Part shown: in pieces, positions 53,810 through 63,400 of the stretch
How the letters are laid out: every line of letters starts with the position of its first letter
Position numbering within the stretch: position 1 is the first letter of the stretch
Source: Streptococcus mitis
Lineage (GTDB): Bacteria > Bacillota > Bacilli > Lactobacillales > Streptococcaceae
DNA: 64,000 nt
Reading direction: 5' to 3'
Assembly (NCBI RefSeq): GCF_005144795.1
Contig: NZ_SWFJ01000011.1
Location: 23,210 to 87,209, forward strand
Position numbers and translations under genes: made by a program
Notes under the pieces: model-generated
Told to the model about the DNA's origin: nothing
Seen by the model: the letters and a program-made list of their open reading frames with translations, nothing else
The model's database searches: none

Positions 53810-54280
53810 TTAGAATGGTAAATCATCATCTGAAATATCCAATGGATTTGTTGCTCCAAATGGATTTTCATCCCGTGAAAAGTCTGGTACTGAATTTGTA
53901 GGTGCTGAATAGTTTGCAGTTGGTGCAGAGTAAGCTCCACCTGTGTGACCCTCACGCACACTACGGCTTTCCAACATTTGGAAATTCTCAGCCACGACCT
54001 CTGTCACGTAGACACGTTGTCCTTGCTGGTTATCGTAACTACGAGTCTGGATACGGCCTGTCACCCCGATAAGCGAGCCTTTTTTAGCCCAGTTAGCAAG
54101 GTTTTCAGCCTGTTGGCGCCACATAACGACATTGATAAAATCAGCCTCACGTTCGCCATTTTGACTCTTAAATGTACGGTTTACTGCAAGAGTAAAAGTC
54201 GCAACTGCTACATTTGATGGGGTATAACGCAACTCAGCGTCACGTGTCATACGCCCTACAAGTACAACATTGTTAATCAT
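53810..54280 (-). CDS. ssb: Single-stranded DNA-binding protein
   Basis: A 156-residue SSB. The OB fold (about 1-105) starts [20 protein letters not shown] and includes [21 protein letters not shown] Gly/Ser/Asn-rich linker leads to the acidic tip DISDDDLPF, which docks replication and repair partners. Located between rpsF and rpsR, 11 bp after rpsF, so expressed with them. Confidence 0.98.
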   Translation of the reverse strand: MINNVVLVGRMTRDAELRYTPSNVAVATFTLAVNRTFKSQNGEREADFINVVMWRQQAENLANWAKKGSLIGVTGRIQTRSYDNQQGQRVYVTEVVAENFQMLESRSVREGHTGGAYSAPTANYSAPTNSVPDFSRDENPFGATNPLDISDDDLPF

Positions 54281-54291
54281 AGTTTACCTTC

Positions 54292-54582
54292 TTACGCGTC
54301 AGTTTTGACGATCATGTGACGAAGAATGTCAGCGTTGATTTTTGAAAGACGGTCAAACTCTTTAAGAGCTGCATCGTCGTTTGCTTCAACGTTAACGATG
54401 TGGTAAAGTCCTTCACGGAAATCTTGGATTTCGTATGCAAGACGACGTTTTTCCCAAGTTTTTGATTCAACAACAGTTGCACCGTTGTCAGTCAAAATAG
54501 AGTCAAAACGTGCTACCAAAGCGTTTTTAGCTTCTTCTTCAATGTTTGGACGAATGATATAAAGAATTTCGTATTTAGCCAT
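54292..54582 (-). CDS. rpsF: 30S ribosomal protein S6
   Basis: A 96-residue 30S platform protein: [20 protein letters not shown], then [19 protein letters not shown], the S6 fold. First gene of the rpsF-ssb-rpsR operon. It has AAAGGAGGAAC for its ribosome site, a near-consensus promoter and a structured leader of about 70 nt that may bind S6:S18 for feedback control. Confidence 0.98.
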   Translation of the reverse strand: MAKYEILYIIRPNIEEEAKNALVARFDSILTDNGATVVESKTWEKRRLAYEIQDFREGLYHIVNVEANDDAALKEFDRLSKINADILRHMIVKTDA

Positions 54583-54685
54583 TGATATGTTCCTCCTTTT
54601 GGTCTAATGACCCCAAGACTTTGCAAGGGGTAAGTGAGGTTCGCTCACAGTAAACTATTATACTAGAAAACAATTTTTTACGCAA
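54583..54685 (-). promoter_or_regulatory. rpsF promoter and structured leader (S6:S18 leader candidate)
   Basis: Promoter TTGCGT (54680-54685), 17 bp, TATAAT (54657-54662). The leader can form three stems: GTGAG/CTCAC, CCCC/GGGG around TTGCAAAGTCTT, and GGTC/GACC just before the AAAGGAGG ribosome site. Firmicute rpsF leaders bind the S6:S18 complex; assignment here is by position and shape, not by a matched motif. Confidence 0.5.
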
Positions 54686-54704
54686 GTAAAAACTCTGGAA
54701 TTCG

Positions 54705-54727
54705 AAAAAACGCCACATGGGCGTTTT
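54705..54727 (-). terminator. Terminator of asnS
   Basis: The stem AAAACGCC/GGCGTTTT with a 5-nt loop is followed by a T-run on the minus strand, eight bases after the asnS stop. Confidence 0.8.
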
Positions 54728-54734
54728 CCTGTTC

Positions 54735-56078
54735 TTATGGTTTGATACGGTGCAACATACGTGGGAATGGAATAGCTTCACGGATGTGTTTTGTTCCTGC
54801 CGCGAAGGTTACCATACGTTCAATACCGATACCAAAGCCACCGTGTGGTACAGTACCGTATTTACGAAGGTCAAGGTAGAATTCATACTCTGTACGGTCC
54901 ATACCAAGTTCATCCATCTTAGCTACAAGAGCATCGTAGTCTTCCTCACGCATAGAACCACCGATGATTTCTCCATAGCCTTCTGGAGCAAGCAAGTCTG
55001 CACAAAGCACGCGCTCTGGATTTCCAGGAACTGGCTTCATGTAGAAGGCCTTGATAGCTGCTGGATAGTTCATGACAAATGTTGGCACACCAAAGTGGTT
55101 TGAAATCCAAGTTTCGTGCGGTGAACCAAAGTCATCTCCATGTTCCAAATGCTCGTAGTCAGCATCTTCATCATTTTCATGCTCTTGCAAGAGGTCAATG
55201 GCTTGATCGTAAGTGATACGTTTGAAGGGCTCTGCAATGTAGCGTTTCAAGAGTTCTGTATCACGTTCCAAGGTTTCTAAGGCTTGAGGAGCACGGTCAA
55301 GAACACCTTGAAGAAGAGCTTTAACATAAGCTTCTTGCAAGTCAAGTGATTCATCATGTGTCAAGTATGAGTACTCAGCATCCATCATCCAGAACTCAGT
55401 CAAGTGACGGCGTGTTTTTGATTTTTCAGCACGGAATACTGGACCAAAGTCAAAGACACGACCAAGAGCCATAGCCCCTGCTTCTAGATAAAGCTGACCT
55501 GATTGGCTCAAGTAGGCTGGCGTTCCAAAGTAGTCAGTTTCAAAGAGTTCTGTTGAATCTTCAGCCGCATTTCCTGAAAGAATTGGGCTATCAAACTTCA
55601 TGAAGCCATTCTTGTCGAAGAACTCATATGTTGCATAGATGATAGCGTTACGAATTTGCATCACCGCTACTTGCTTACGAGAACGGAGCCACAAGTGACG
55701 GTTGTCCATCAAGAAGTCTGTTCCATGTTCTTTTGGAGTGATTGGGTAATCTTGAGATTCACCGATTACTTCGATGTCTGTAATGTCCAACTCATAGCCA
55801 AACTTAGAACGTTCGTCTTCTTTAACAATACCTGTCACATAAACAGACGTTTCTTGGCTCAAGCGTTTGATGACATCAAACTTCTCAAGTCCTACTTCTT
55901 CACCAAATTTTTCGACAAAGTTTGGTTTAAAGGCTACACCTTGGAAAAAGGCTGTTCCATCACGCAATTGCAAGAAGGCGATTTTCCCTTTTCCTGATTT
56001 GTTGGCAACCCAAGCGCCAATCGTCACTTCCTGACCAACATAGTCTTTTACATCAATAATCGTTACACGTTTTGTCAT
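54735..56078 (-). CDS. asnS: Asparaginyl-tRNA synthetase
   Basis: A 447-residue class IIb synthetase. The N-terminal OB fold (about 15-110) is followed by motif 2 [20 protein letters not shown] (about 214-233) and motif 3 [15 protein letters not shown] (about 418). The tRNA charging type is judged from overall length and HLWLRSRKQ with the AsnRS-type [13 protein letters not shown]. It follows aspC by 16 bp: the aminotransferase, which can make aspartate, is next to the asparagine charging enzyme. Confidence 0.96.
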   Translation of the reverse strand: MTKRVTIIDVKDYVGQEVTIGAWVANKSGKGKIAFLQLRDGTAFFQGVAFKPNFVEKFGEEVGLEKFDVIKRLSQETSVYVTGIVKEDERSKFGYELDITDIEVIGESQDYPITPKEHGTDFLMDNRHLWLRSRKQVAVMQIRNAIIYATYEFFDKNGFMKFDSPILSGNAAEDSTELFETDYFGTPAYLSQSGQLYLEAGAMALGRVFDFGPVFRAEKSKTRRHLTEFWMMDAEYSYLTHDESLDLQEAYVKALLQGVLDRAPQALETLERDTELLKRYIAEPFKRITYDQAIDLLQEHENDEDADYEHLEHGDDFGSPHETWISNHFGVPTFVMNYPAAIKAFYMKPVPGNPERVLCADLLAPEGYGEIIGGSMREEDYDALVAKMDELGMDRTEYEFYLDLRKYGTVPHGGFGIGIERMVTFAAGTKHIREAIPFPRMLHRIKP

Positions 56079-56094
56079 TATTTTTCCTTTTCTT

Positions 56095-57273
56095 TTATTT
56101 TTCCATAAATGCTTTCAAGCGACTAACTGCTTCTTTAAGCGTGTCTAAGTCTGTCGCATAGCTGAGGCGGACATTTTCTGGCGCTCCAAATCCTGCTCCT
56201 GTTACCAAGGCCACTTCAGCTTCTTCTAAGATAGCGGTTGTAAATTCTGTCACATCCGTATATCCTTTCATCTCCATTGCCTTTTTGACATTTGGGAAGA
56301 GATAGAAGGCTCCTTGCGGTTTGACCACTTCAAATCCTGGCACTTCTGCAAGAAGGGGATAAATGGTATTGAGACGTTCTTCAAAAGCCTGACGCATGCT
56401 TTCTACAGTATCTTGCTCCCCTGATAGGGCCTCAACTGCTGCATACTGGGCTACTGCTGACGGATTAGAGGTTGTTTGACCTGCAATCTTGGACATGGCC
56501 GCGATAATGGCTGCTTCACCGACGGCATAGCCAATCCTCCAACCAGTCATAGCATAGGTTTTAGATACACCATTGATGACTACTGTTTGCTTGCGAATCG
56601 CTTCAGATAGGCTAGAAATCGGTGTAAACTCATGGCCATTATAGACCAAGCGACCATAGATATCATCTGCTAGGATGAGAATATCATTTTCTACAGCCCA
56701 GTTTCCGATTGCCAAAAGTTCCTCACGGGTGTAAATCATACCTGTGGGGTTAGATGGCGAATTCAGCACCAAAACCTTGGTCTTGTCTGTGCGAGCTGCT
56801 TCCAACTGCTCTACAATCACCTTAAAATGATTGTCTTCCTTAGCAGGAACAAAGACTGGCACACCCTCTGCCATCTTGACCTGGTCTCCATAGCTGACCC
56901 AGTAAGGGGTTGGGATGATAACCTCATCACCTGGATTGACCACGGCCATAAAGAAGGTATAGAGAGAATACTTGGCTCCCGCAGCTACTGTCACTTGATT
57001 TGGCTCTACAGAATAGCCGTAGAAACGCTCAAAGTAGGTATTAACCGCTGCCTTGAGCTCTGGTAGACCTGAGGTTACTGTATAAAAAGAAGCACGCCCA
57101 TCTTGAATCGATGCAATGGCGGCATTTTGGATATTTTTGGGAGTAGTGAAATCTGGCTCACCCAAGGTTAGAGACAGGATATCTCTTCCCTCAGCCTTCA
57201 TTGCTTTGGCACGGGCTCCAGCAGCCAAGGTCACACTTTCTTCCATTTCTAAAACACGGTTGGATAGTTTCAT
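56095..57273 (-). CDS. aspC: Aspartate-type aminotransferase (class I)
   Basis: A 392-residue fold-type I PLP enzyme. The PLP lysine is in [17 protein letters not shown] (about 238). [11 protein letters not shown] (about 170), [11 protein letters not shown] and the C-terminal arginine region [12 protein letters not shown] match class I aminotransferases of the Bacillus aspartate type. It overlaps the TseB-like gene by 4 bp and leads into asnS. Substrate beyond aspartate/oxoglutarate is not excluded. Confidence 0.92.
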   Translation of the reverse strand: MKLSNRVLEMEESVTLAAGARAKAMKAEGRDILSLTLGEPDFTTPKNIQNAAIASIQDGRASFYTVTSGLPELKAAVNTYFERFYGYSVEPNQVTVAAGAKYSLYTFFMAVVNPGDEVIIPTPYWVSYGDQVKMAEGVPVFVPAKEDNHFKVIVEQLEAARTDKTKVLVLNSPSNPTGMIYTREELLAIGNWAVENDILILADDIYGRLVYNGHEFTPISSLSEAIRKQTVVINGVSKTYAMTGWRIGYAVGEAAIIAAMSKIAGQTTSNPSAVAQYAAVEALSGEQDTVESMRQAFEERLNTIYPLLAEVPGFEVVKPQGAFYLFPNVKKAMEMKGYTDVTEFTTAILEEAEVALVTGAGFGAPENVRLSYATDLDTLKEAVSRLKAFMEK

Positions 57274-57758
57274 AGGCCCTCCTTATTGACCAATGCTCCT
57301 GTTTCAAAATCTACTAGATAAAAATCCGAGCCTGACTTGACTTCCCAGATTGGCTTATCTTGATAACGGCCAAAGGTAATCTTGTCAATCTCTCCAGCTC
57401 CTTTTTCCTTAGAAACAGCTTCTGCTTTTTCTTGTGAAACACCCTGATTTAGCTGATAAACGTAAATCTTATGATCATCTTTTCCAATCAGGACAGCAAG
57501 TGCTTCTTGCTGTTTATTATGACCAAGAACACTGTAATAGGATTCCAAGCCATTGTATAAGTCAACCTGATCAGCCTGCTCTAATCCTGCATACTGCTGA
57601 GCTAATTTTTCTCCTTCACTTTTAGCTGTTTGATAAGGTTTCATACTCAGAAACACTAGATACAGAAAGGAAGCACTGATAACCACAAACAAAATCGTCA
57701 TCCCTAGACCATACTGCCACAGTAGATTATTTTTTGCTTTTTTTTGTCTTTTTTTCAC
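57270..57758 (-). CDS. TseB-like membrane protein (DUF5590)
   Basis: A 162-residue single-pass membrane protein. A basic start (MKKRQKKAKNNL) and one helix (about 15-36, GLGMTILFVVISASFLYLVF) lead to an extracellular part with two PepSY-like folds (YQLNQGVSQEKAEAVSKEKG; FYLVDFETGALVNKEG). It resembles B. subtilis YpmB/TseB, a regulator of cell elongation PBP activity. B. subtilis likewise has this gene beside aspB and asnS, which supports the assignment. Coupled to aspC. Confidence 0.87.
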   Translation of the reverse strand: MKKRQKKAKNNLLWQYGLGMTILFVVISASFLYLVFLSMKPYQTAKSEGEKLAQQYAGLEQADQVDLYNGLESYYSVLGHNKQQEALAVLIGKDDHKIYVYQLNQGVSQEKAEAVSKEKGAGEIDKITFGRYQDKPIWEVKSGSDFYLVDFETGALVNKEGL

Positions 57759-57805
57759 TCGTCTATTTTACCATCTATTAGGCTTTATTACAAGTGAATG
57801 CAAGA

Positions 57806-57910
57806 ATACTCTTCGAAAATCAAATTCAAACCACGTCAGCTTCGCCTTGCCGTACCCAAGTACTGTCTGCGACTAGCTTCCTAGTTTGCTCTTTGATTTT
57901 CATTGAGTAT
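57806..57910 (+). repeat. BOX element, boxA-boxC form
   Basis: 105 bp with the same start (ATACTCTTCGAAAATC) and end (TTTTCATTGAGTAT) as the other short copies. It is in the 290-bp gap between the TseB-like and MFS genes; the rest of that gap holds only the MFS terminator. Confidence 0.92.
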
Positions 57911-58004
57911 AAGCAACCAATTCTATTTCTTCCTTCAAAGTAAATCGATTTTTCTTAGCTAAAACCGAGCAAGAAAAGTAAAGACAGCTCCAAAATCAAC
58001 CTAT

Positions 58005-58034
58005 TAAAAAACCTGAGCTTGGCACTCAAGTTTT
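58005..58034 (-). terminator. Terminator of the MFS gene
   Basis: The stem ACTTGAG/CTCAGGT with G-U pairs and TTTTTT on the minus strand lies directly after the MFS stop. Confidence 0.7.
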
Positions 58035-58049
58035 CGTAAGTTTTTTGAT

Positions 58050-59246
58050 CTATGGAATCACTTTATCATCCATTCTTTTAGCCATTTTTCCTAAAAAGAT
58101 AGGTAGTAGAAGGCCGATCGTGACTAAAAAGAAGCCTAAATAAAGAAATGTTACTACAAAGCCTAAATGGTCAATCAACCAACCTGTCAGTGGGAAGAAC
58201 ACAATCATACTGAGGCTAAACATCATAGAGTAGACACTTAGCATGGTTGCCCTTACTTCACTTGGAAGTCGCTCTTGCAAATCATTGTCAAAAATCGGCT
58301 GAAAAAGAGCATATAGAGCATTACTAATCAAATAAATCAAAATATAGATTAGAGGTGTTCCAAAGTAGGACAGCAGGTAGGTAACTCCAGTCAGCAGGAC
58401 GAGAATAGGGAAAAGCTTCAAGGCAGCATAGTTCTTTCCAATCTTACTCGCTAGATAGACTGCAAGGATATTCAAGAGACTTCCAAGTAGCATAACTGCT
58501 GAAATTTGCCAACTACTTAAATCTGGTAACTGATTTTGATAGTAAAAATAAAACATGCACATGAGTACTCCGACAATCTGAGACAAAATCATCCAGTTGA
58601 AAAGCATGGGATTTCGCTCCAACTCATCCTTAACAGTCCAAATAATCTGTTTCATGGTCACACTATCAGTTTTTTCTAGCTTGACACTAGGTTCTTTCAG
58701 CATCCAAATCAGGAAAAGAACTATGATAGAAGTGGCAATCATGATATAGTAGGTCAGGTACAATTGACCATGGACAAAAAATCCCGCCAACACTGTCCCA
58801 AAAGACCGAGTTCCTTCTGACACTCCTGATAGGAAGCTTGAAATGGATAGATAACGCTCCTTTAGTCCAGCCTCTACAGCCGAGTCATAGACCATTGCTG
58901 CGCTTGTTCCTGAATCAAAATTGTAAGACAAGGCACTTACCGCCATAGCTAGTTCATAAATCCAAAAATTTCCCTGACCAGCCAACATGAGAATAGAAGA
59001 GATAATTCCTGCTATTCGACTTAAATAAAGGTTGGTTTTATAGGAATAACGATCAGCTAACATACCAGATGGAATTTCACAGAGAAGACTGGTAGTATGA
59101 AAAATACTCTCCAGAAGTCCAATCTGCCAAAGAGACATGCCGTTTTGACTGAGAAAGAGAATCCAAAAACTGGTAATCCCTAGAAATGCAAAAAACTCAA
59201 CTCCGGCCATCAGGCCAATATTTTTCCGATAATTTCTTATTAACAT
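58050..59246 (-). CDS. MFS transporter
   Basis: A 398-residue, 12-helix major facilitator protein. The loop after helix 2 reads IPSGMLADRYSYKTNLYLSR, the MFS motif A. The start at 59246 (MLIRNYRKNIGLMAG) is chosen for its AAAGGAG; an ATG 15 codons upstream has none. N-terminal helices are rich in aromatic residues, as in transporters with hydrophobic substrates, but neither drug efflux nor uptake can be assigned. Confidence 0.85.
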   Translation of the reverse strand: MLIRNYRKNIGLMAGVEFFAFLGITSFWILFLSQNGMSLWQIGLLESIFHTTSLLCEIPSGMLADRYSYKTNLYLSRIAGIISSILMLAGQGNFWIYELAMAVSALSYNFDSGTSAAMVYDSAVEAGLKERYLSISSFLSGVSEGTRSFGTVLAGFFVHGQLYLTYYIMIATSIIVLFLIWMLKEPSVKLEKTDSVTMKQIIWTVKDELERNPMLFNWMILSQIVGVLMCMFYFYYQNQLPDLSSWQISAVMLLGSLLNILAVYLASKIGKNYAALKLFPILVLLTGVTYLLSYFGTPLIYILIYLISNALYALFQPIFDNDLQERLPSEVRATMLSVYSMMFSLSMIVFFPLTGWLIDHLGFVVTFLYLGFFLVTIGLLLPIFLGKMAKRMDDKVIP

Positions 59247-59584
59247 TTTTTCTCCTTTAACAAGTGTATTATTATTTCTTTTGTCCGTCACTTGTTAATC
59301 TTTGCCTTACATGATCTCCACCCCTTTTAGAAGCATTCTTAAAATGCCATTATTTTCGTTTAATTGTTTATGAAATGATACCGGAAAAACTGTTCTGTAG
59401 TTTCTATTGCAAATTTTCTCGTTTATTTTAGCACTTATATCATCATATTACAAGAGAATATAGGAATATTCTTCAAAAATCAAATATAAACCAGGATTCA
59501 AAACGAACAGTTCTTACTTTTCCAGTCGCAAATGATTAAAGTTTCTGTAATTTTTAATTTTCAAATAAACTCTGAGCAAATTTC
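59247..59584. other. AT-rich intergenic region between divergent MFS and FMN reductase genes
   Basis: No gene is seen. It holds the MFS upstream region and a decayed BOX fragment at 59466-59495. No recognisable operator. Confidence 0.4.
59466..59495 (+). repeat. Degenerate boxA fragment
   Basis: 30 bp similar to the first half of boxA (ATATTCTTCAAAAATCAAAT then ATAAACCAGG), with several changes and no boxC after it. Looks like a decayed BOX end. Confidence 0.5.
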
Positions 59585-59613
59585 TTGCAAGTCCTTTTGT
59601 TTTGTTGTAATAT
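59585..59613 (+). promoter_or_regulatory. Promoter of the FMN reductase gene
   Basis: TTGCAA (59585-59590), 17 bp, TAATAT (59608-59613). A 5' leader of about 45 nt carries an AAAAAGGAGACAC ribosome site. Confidence 0.55.
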
Positions 59614-59665
59614 ATTTTATAACAACGAGAAAGTTCTCGGAAATTTAATAAAAAGGAGACACATC

Positions 59666-60214
59666 ATGTCTAAAAAAGTATTATTTATCGTCGGATCACT
59701 ACGTCAAGGTTCTTTCAACCACCAAATGGCTCTCGAAGCTGAGAAAGCACTTACTGGTAAAGCAGAAGTTAGCTATCTTGATTATTCAGCCCTTCCTCTC
59801 TTCAGCCAAGATTTGGAAGTTCCAACACATCCAGCTGTAGCTGTTGCTCGTGAAGCGGTTCTCGCTGCGGATGCTATCTGGATCTTCTCTCCAGTCTACA
59901 ACTTCTCTATCCCTGGAACAGTGAAAAACTTGCTTGACTGGCTATCTCGTGCCCTTGATCTATCTGATACACGTGGTGCTTCTGCCCTTCAAGACAAGTT
60001 TGTCACCGTATCATCTGTAGCTAATGCCGGTCACGATCAACTCTTCGCTATTTACAAAGACCTCTTGCCATTTATCCGTACACAAGTCGTTGGTGATTTC
60101 ACTGCGGCACGTGTCAACGACTCTGCTTGGGCAGATGGAAAATTGGTTCTTGAAGAAACTGTCCTAAACTCACTTGAAAAACAAGCTCAAGACTTGATCG
60201 CAGCAATTCAGTAA
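59666..60214 (+). CDS. NADPH-dependent FMN reductase family protein
   Basis: A 182-residue flavodoxin-fold oxidoreductase. FMN phosphate loop GSLRQGSFNHQMA is at about residue 9, and WIFSPVYNFSIPGTVKNLLDWLSR (about 73-96) carries the family FMN site. It reduces FMN, quinones or azo compounds in relatives; the substrate here is unknown. The start at 59666 has AAAAGGAG at good spacing; the longer frame lacks one. Single gene with promoter and terminator. Confidence 0.92.
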   Translation: MSKKVLFIVGSLRQGSFNHQMALEAEKALTGKAEVSYLDYSALPLFSQDLEVPTHPAVAVAREAVLAADAIWIFSPVYNFSIPGTVKNLLDWLSRALDLSDTRGASALQDKFVTVSSVANAGHDQLFAIYKDLLPFIRTQVVGDFTAARVNDSAWADGKLVLEETVLNSLEKQAQDLIAAIQ

Positions 60215-60250
60215 AAAATAGAGAATTTTAAGAAGTCTAAATCAATTATA

Positions 60251-60274
60251 GCCACCTCATAGGGTGGCATTTTT
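60251..60274 (+). terminator. Terminator of the FMN reductase gene
   Basis: The stem GCCACC/GGTGGC with a 6-nt loop is followed by TTTTT on the plus strand. Confidence 0.75.
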
Positions 60275-60314
60275 ATTTCTCAATCAAGATTTTCAGACAA
60301 ACATCAGCCATCCA

Positions 60315-60347
60315 AAAAAACCTTGAGCGTTACCACTCAAGGTTTTT
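60315..60347. terminator. Terminator of the collagen-like protein gene
   Basis: A 12-bp stem AAAAACCTTGAG/CTCAAGGTTTTT with T-runs on both strands lies after the collagen-like gene (minus). The DNA between 60215 and 60449 holds only this and the terminator at 60251. Confidence 0.8.
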
Positions 60348-60449
60348 AGCAGTCTTTCCATCATGGAAAATCGTCCTAAGAATATTCTTTCATTCGAGAT
60401 CTATCACTTATCATCTTCTTTCGAGAAATTAGTGACTGCTTTTGGCTGA

Positions 60450-63400
60450 TTAATCTTCTTTTCTTCGACCTACATATAGGCTCAATAGAATACCGCTACC
60501 TAAAAGAATAGAGATATAATCAGATTGGCTTCCAGTTTCAGGTAATTTGTCCCCATGGTTTTCTTTACCTGTAGTTGGTCCTACTGGGTTAGAAGTTAAT
60601 GGTGTTACCGGTTGAACTGGTACATTTGGATTTGGTTGTGTTGGAACTTCAGGAATGTTTAAAGTTGGTTTGTCATTTACTTCTGGCATACCAGGTACTC
60701 CGCCATTAAACTCTGGAATTTCTTGTACCGGAGGTGTTGGCATCCCTGAAACTTCTGGATTAGGAAGTTCATTGACTTCAGGCATACCTGGCACACCACT
60801 GTTGAATTCTGGCAATTCATTAACTTCTGGCATTCCTGGCACACCACCGTTGAATTCTGGCAATTCGTGAACTGGTGGTTCTGGAATTGCAAACGTTGGT
60901 CCTTGTGGCACATTACGTGTTGGAGGAACTGGTTTGTCATTTGATGGTGTTACTGGTTTGTCTTGGCAACCACATTTACCATCTTTGCCGTCGCGACCAT
61001 CACGACCATCTTTACCGTCTTTAACAACTGTTTTTGTCACAGTTCCGTCAGAATTGATGATTGTGATTGTATGACTACCATTTCCATTATCTTCAACAGA
61101 AACTTTTGGTGATTTACCATCTTTACCGTCTTTAATCACCATTTCTGTCTTACTTCCATCTGGATTAATGATTGTAACAACGTGAGTTCCGTCGTTATTA
61201 TTTTTAACAGTTACAGTTGGTGAAACGCCATCTTTGCCGTCGCGACCATCTTTTATAATAGATTTGTATTCACGACCATCAGAATCAACGATTGTCAATG
61301 TGTGAGTTCCGTCTCCGTTATCAACGATGTTCGCTTTTGGTGATTTACCATCAAAGATTGTAGTTGTAGTTTCTTTACCATCAGCTCCTGTCACTTTAAT
61401 AGTGTGTGAACCGTTGTTGTTATCAATCACTTCAAGTTTTGGTGATTTACCATCACGTACTGTAGTAGTTGTAGTTGTACCGTCTGAGTTCACAACTGTG
61501 ATAGTGTGAGTGCCATCTCCGTTATCCACAACCTTAGCAGTTGGTGATTTACCGTCACGAACTGTGGTTTCAGAAACAGTACCATTACCGTTTTCTACAC
61601 GAATAGTGTAAGTACCGTCTTGGTTATCTCTAACTGTTGCTACTGGTGATTTACCATCTTTAATGATTGTTTCAGTAGTTGTTCCATCACCATTTAGAAC
61701 TGAGATCTTATGTGTTCCATTCTGTTCGTCAGTTATTGTAACTTTTGGTGATTTACCATCACGAACTGTGGTTTCAGTTGTCACACCTTCTGGATTTGTA
61801 ATAACGATTGTATGACTTCCGTCTCCATTATCACGAACAGATGCGGTTGGAGTACGTCCGTCAACACCGTCACGACCATTCTTAACAACAAACTCATTCT
61901 TAGTTCCGTCTGGGTTAGTGATTGTTACTCTGTGGCTTCCATCTGGGTTTTCTGTTGTAGTTGCTGTTGCAGCTTTACCGTCTTTACCATCTTTGATGAT
62001 AGCGTTCGTAACATTACCGTCTCCATCTGTAACTTTAACTGTGTGAGTTCCATCGTTGTTATCCGTTACTTCAACTTTTGGAGTCTTACCGTCTTTACCG
62101 TTTTTAACAACTGTTTCTTTAGTTGTTCCGTCTGGATTTGTTACAGTGATTGTGTGGCTTCCGTCTGGATTTTCTGTTGTAGTGATATTGGCAGTTTTAC
62201 CGTCTTTACCATCTTTAACTTTAGTTGTTGATTCAGAACCATCAGGGTTTCTAACAGTAATAGAGTGTGTTCCATCTCCATTGTCCGTTACATTTACAAC
62301 TGGTGATTTACCGTCTGCTCCATTAGCTCCTTTTTCACCTTTTTCACCTTTGTCGCCTTTTTCACCGGCTACTCCTTGAGGTCCACGGATATTACCAATC
62401 TTGTTCCAAGAACCATTTTCTTTCTTGTAAACATCACCTGTATTGGCATCGATATAAGTATCACCGTCTTTACCATCATTAGCAGTTGGGGCAGTAACTC
62501 CACTTAGTAATTCAGCACCGTTACGTCCATTTGTACCAGAAGCTCCATCTGTACCATTACGTCCATTTGTACCATTCAAGATATCACTTGTACCAATTAA
62601 TTCATCCACACCTGGATCGTATTTACCGTTACCATTATTATCATAGTATGCTGTAATACGAGTACCATTTACTGGTTGTGAATCTGTTGCATCTGTAGTT
62701 GTTGGTTGTACTGTTTCTGATGACTCAGTTGCACTTCTATCTTCATATGGTAATGCTCTTCTATTTCTTGCACTTCTTGATGTTCCAGAAGGTTGTGAAT
62801 TAGAAGTTGATCCAGCACCTCTTCTAACTGCTTCCACCAATGCATTTAAGTCAATAGTTGGTGTACGTCCATCTTTACCATTCTTACCATCTTTCACTGT
62901 AAAGGTTACTGGATCTTTACCTGGTGTTGTGATAGTTACAACAGTGCTTTGGCCATCTTGTCCACGTTGAGTAGTGATTGTAGGAGTTTGTCCATCCTGA
63001 CCGGTTGCACCAGTTTCTCCCTTAGCACCATCTTGAACAAAGACTGTAGTTGGTTGTGAACCATCATGGTTATCAACTGTGATTTCTACACCTTTATGAC
63101 CTTCTTCATCCTTACGAACAGCTGTTACTGTTGGAGAGACTCCGTCCACTCCGTCTTTAATAACTGCTAGAGGTTTTTCTGGGTTCAATGGTTGACCTGG
63201 ATGTGCTGGATCTTCTTGGTAAACTTTAGTTTCTTTACCATCTTTAACAGTAAGTAATGATTTACCATCACGTCCGTCCGCACCTTTAGCACCATCTTTA
63301 ATCATTTCAGAACCTAGAAGTTCATCAGTTCCTGGAGTGTACTTACCATCATTGTTTTCATCAGTATAGAATGTCACAATTGTATGAGATGGATTTCCGT

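Noticed and set aside
32790..57910. The 105-151-bp repeats as RUP elements
   Set aside because: The core TACGGTAAGGCAACGCTGAC matches boxA, the sequence used in BOX typing, and the ends fit boxA and boxC. They are BOX, not RUP.
61000..62310. The regular repeats near the right edge as a CRISPR array
   Set aside because: The repeats are in-frame protein repeats of 102-120 bp with diverged DNA, not short identical repeats with unique spacers.
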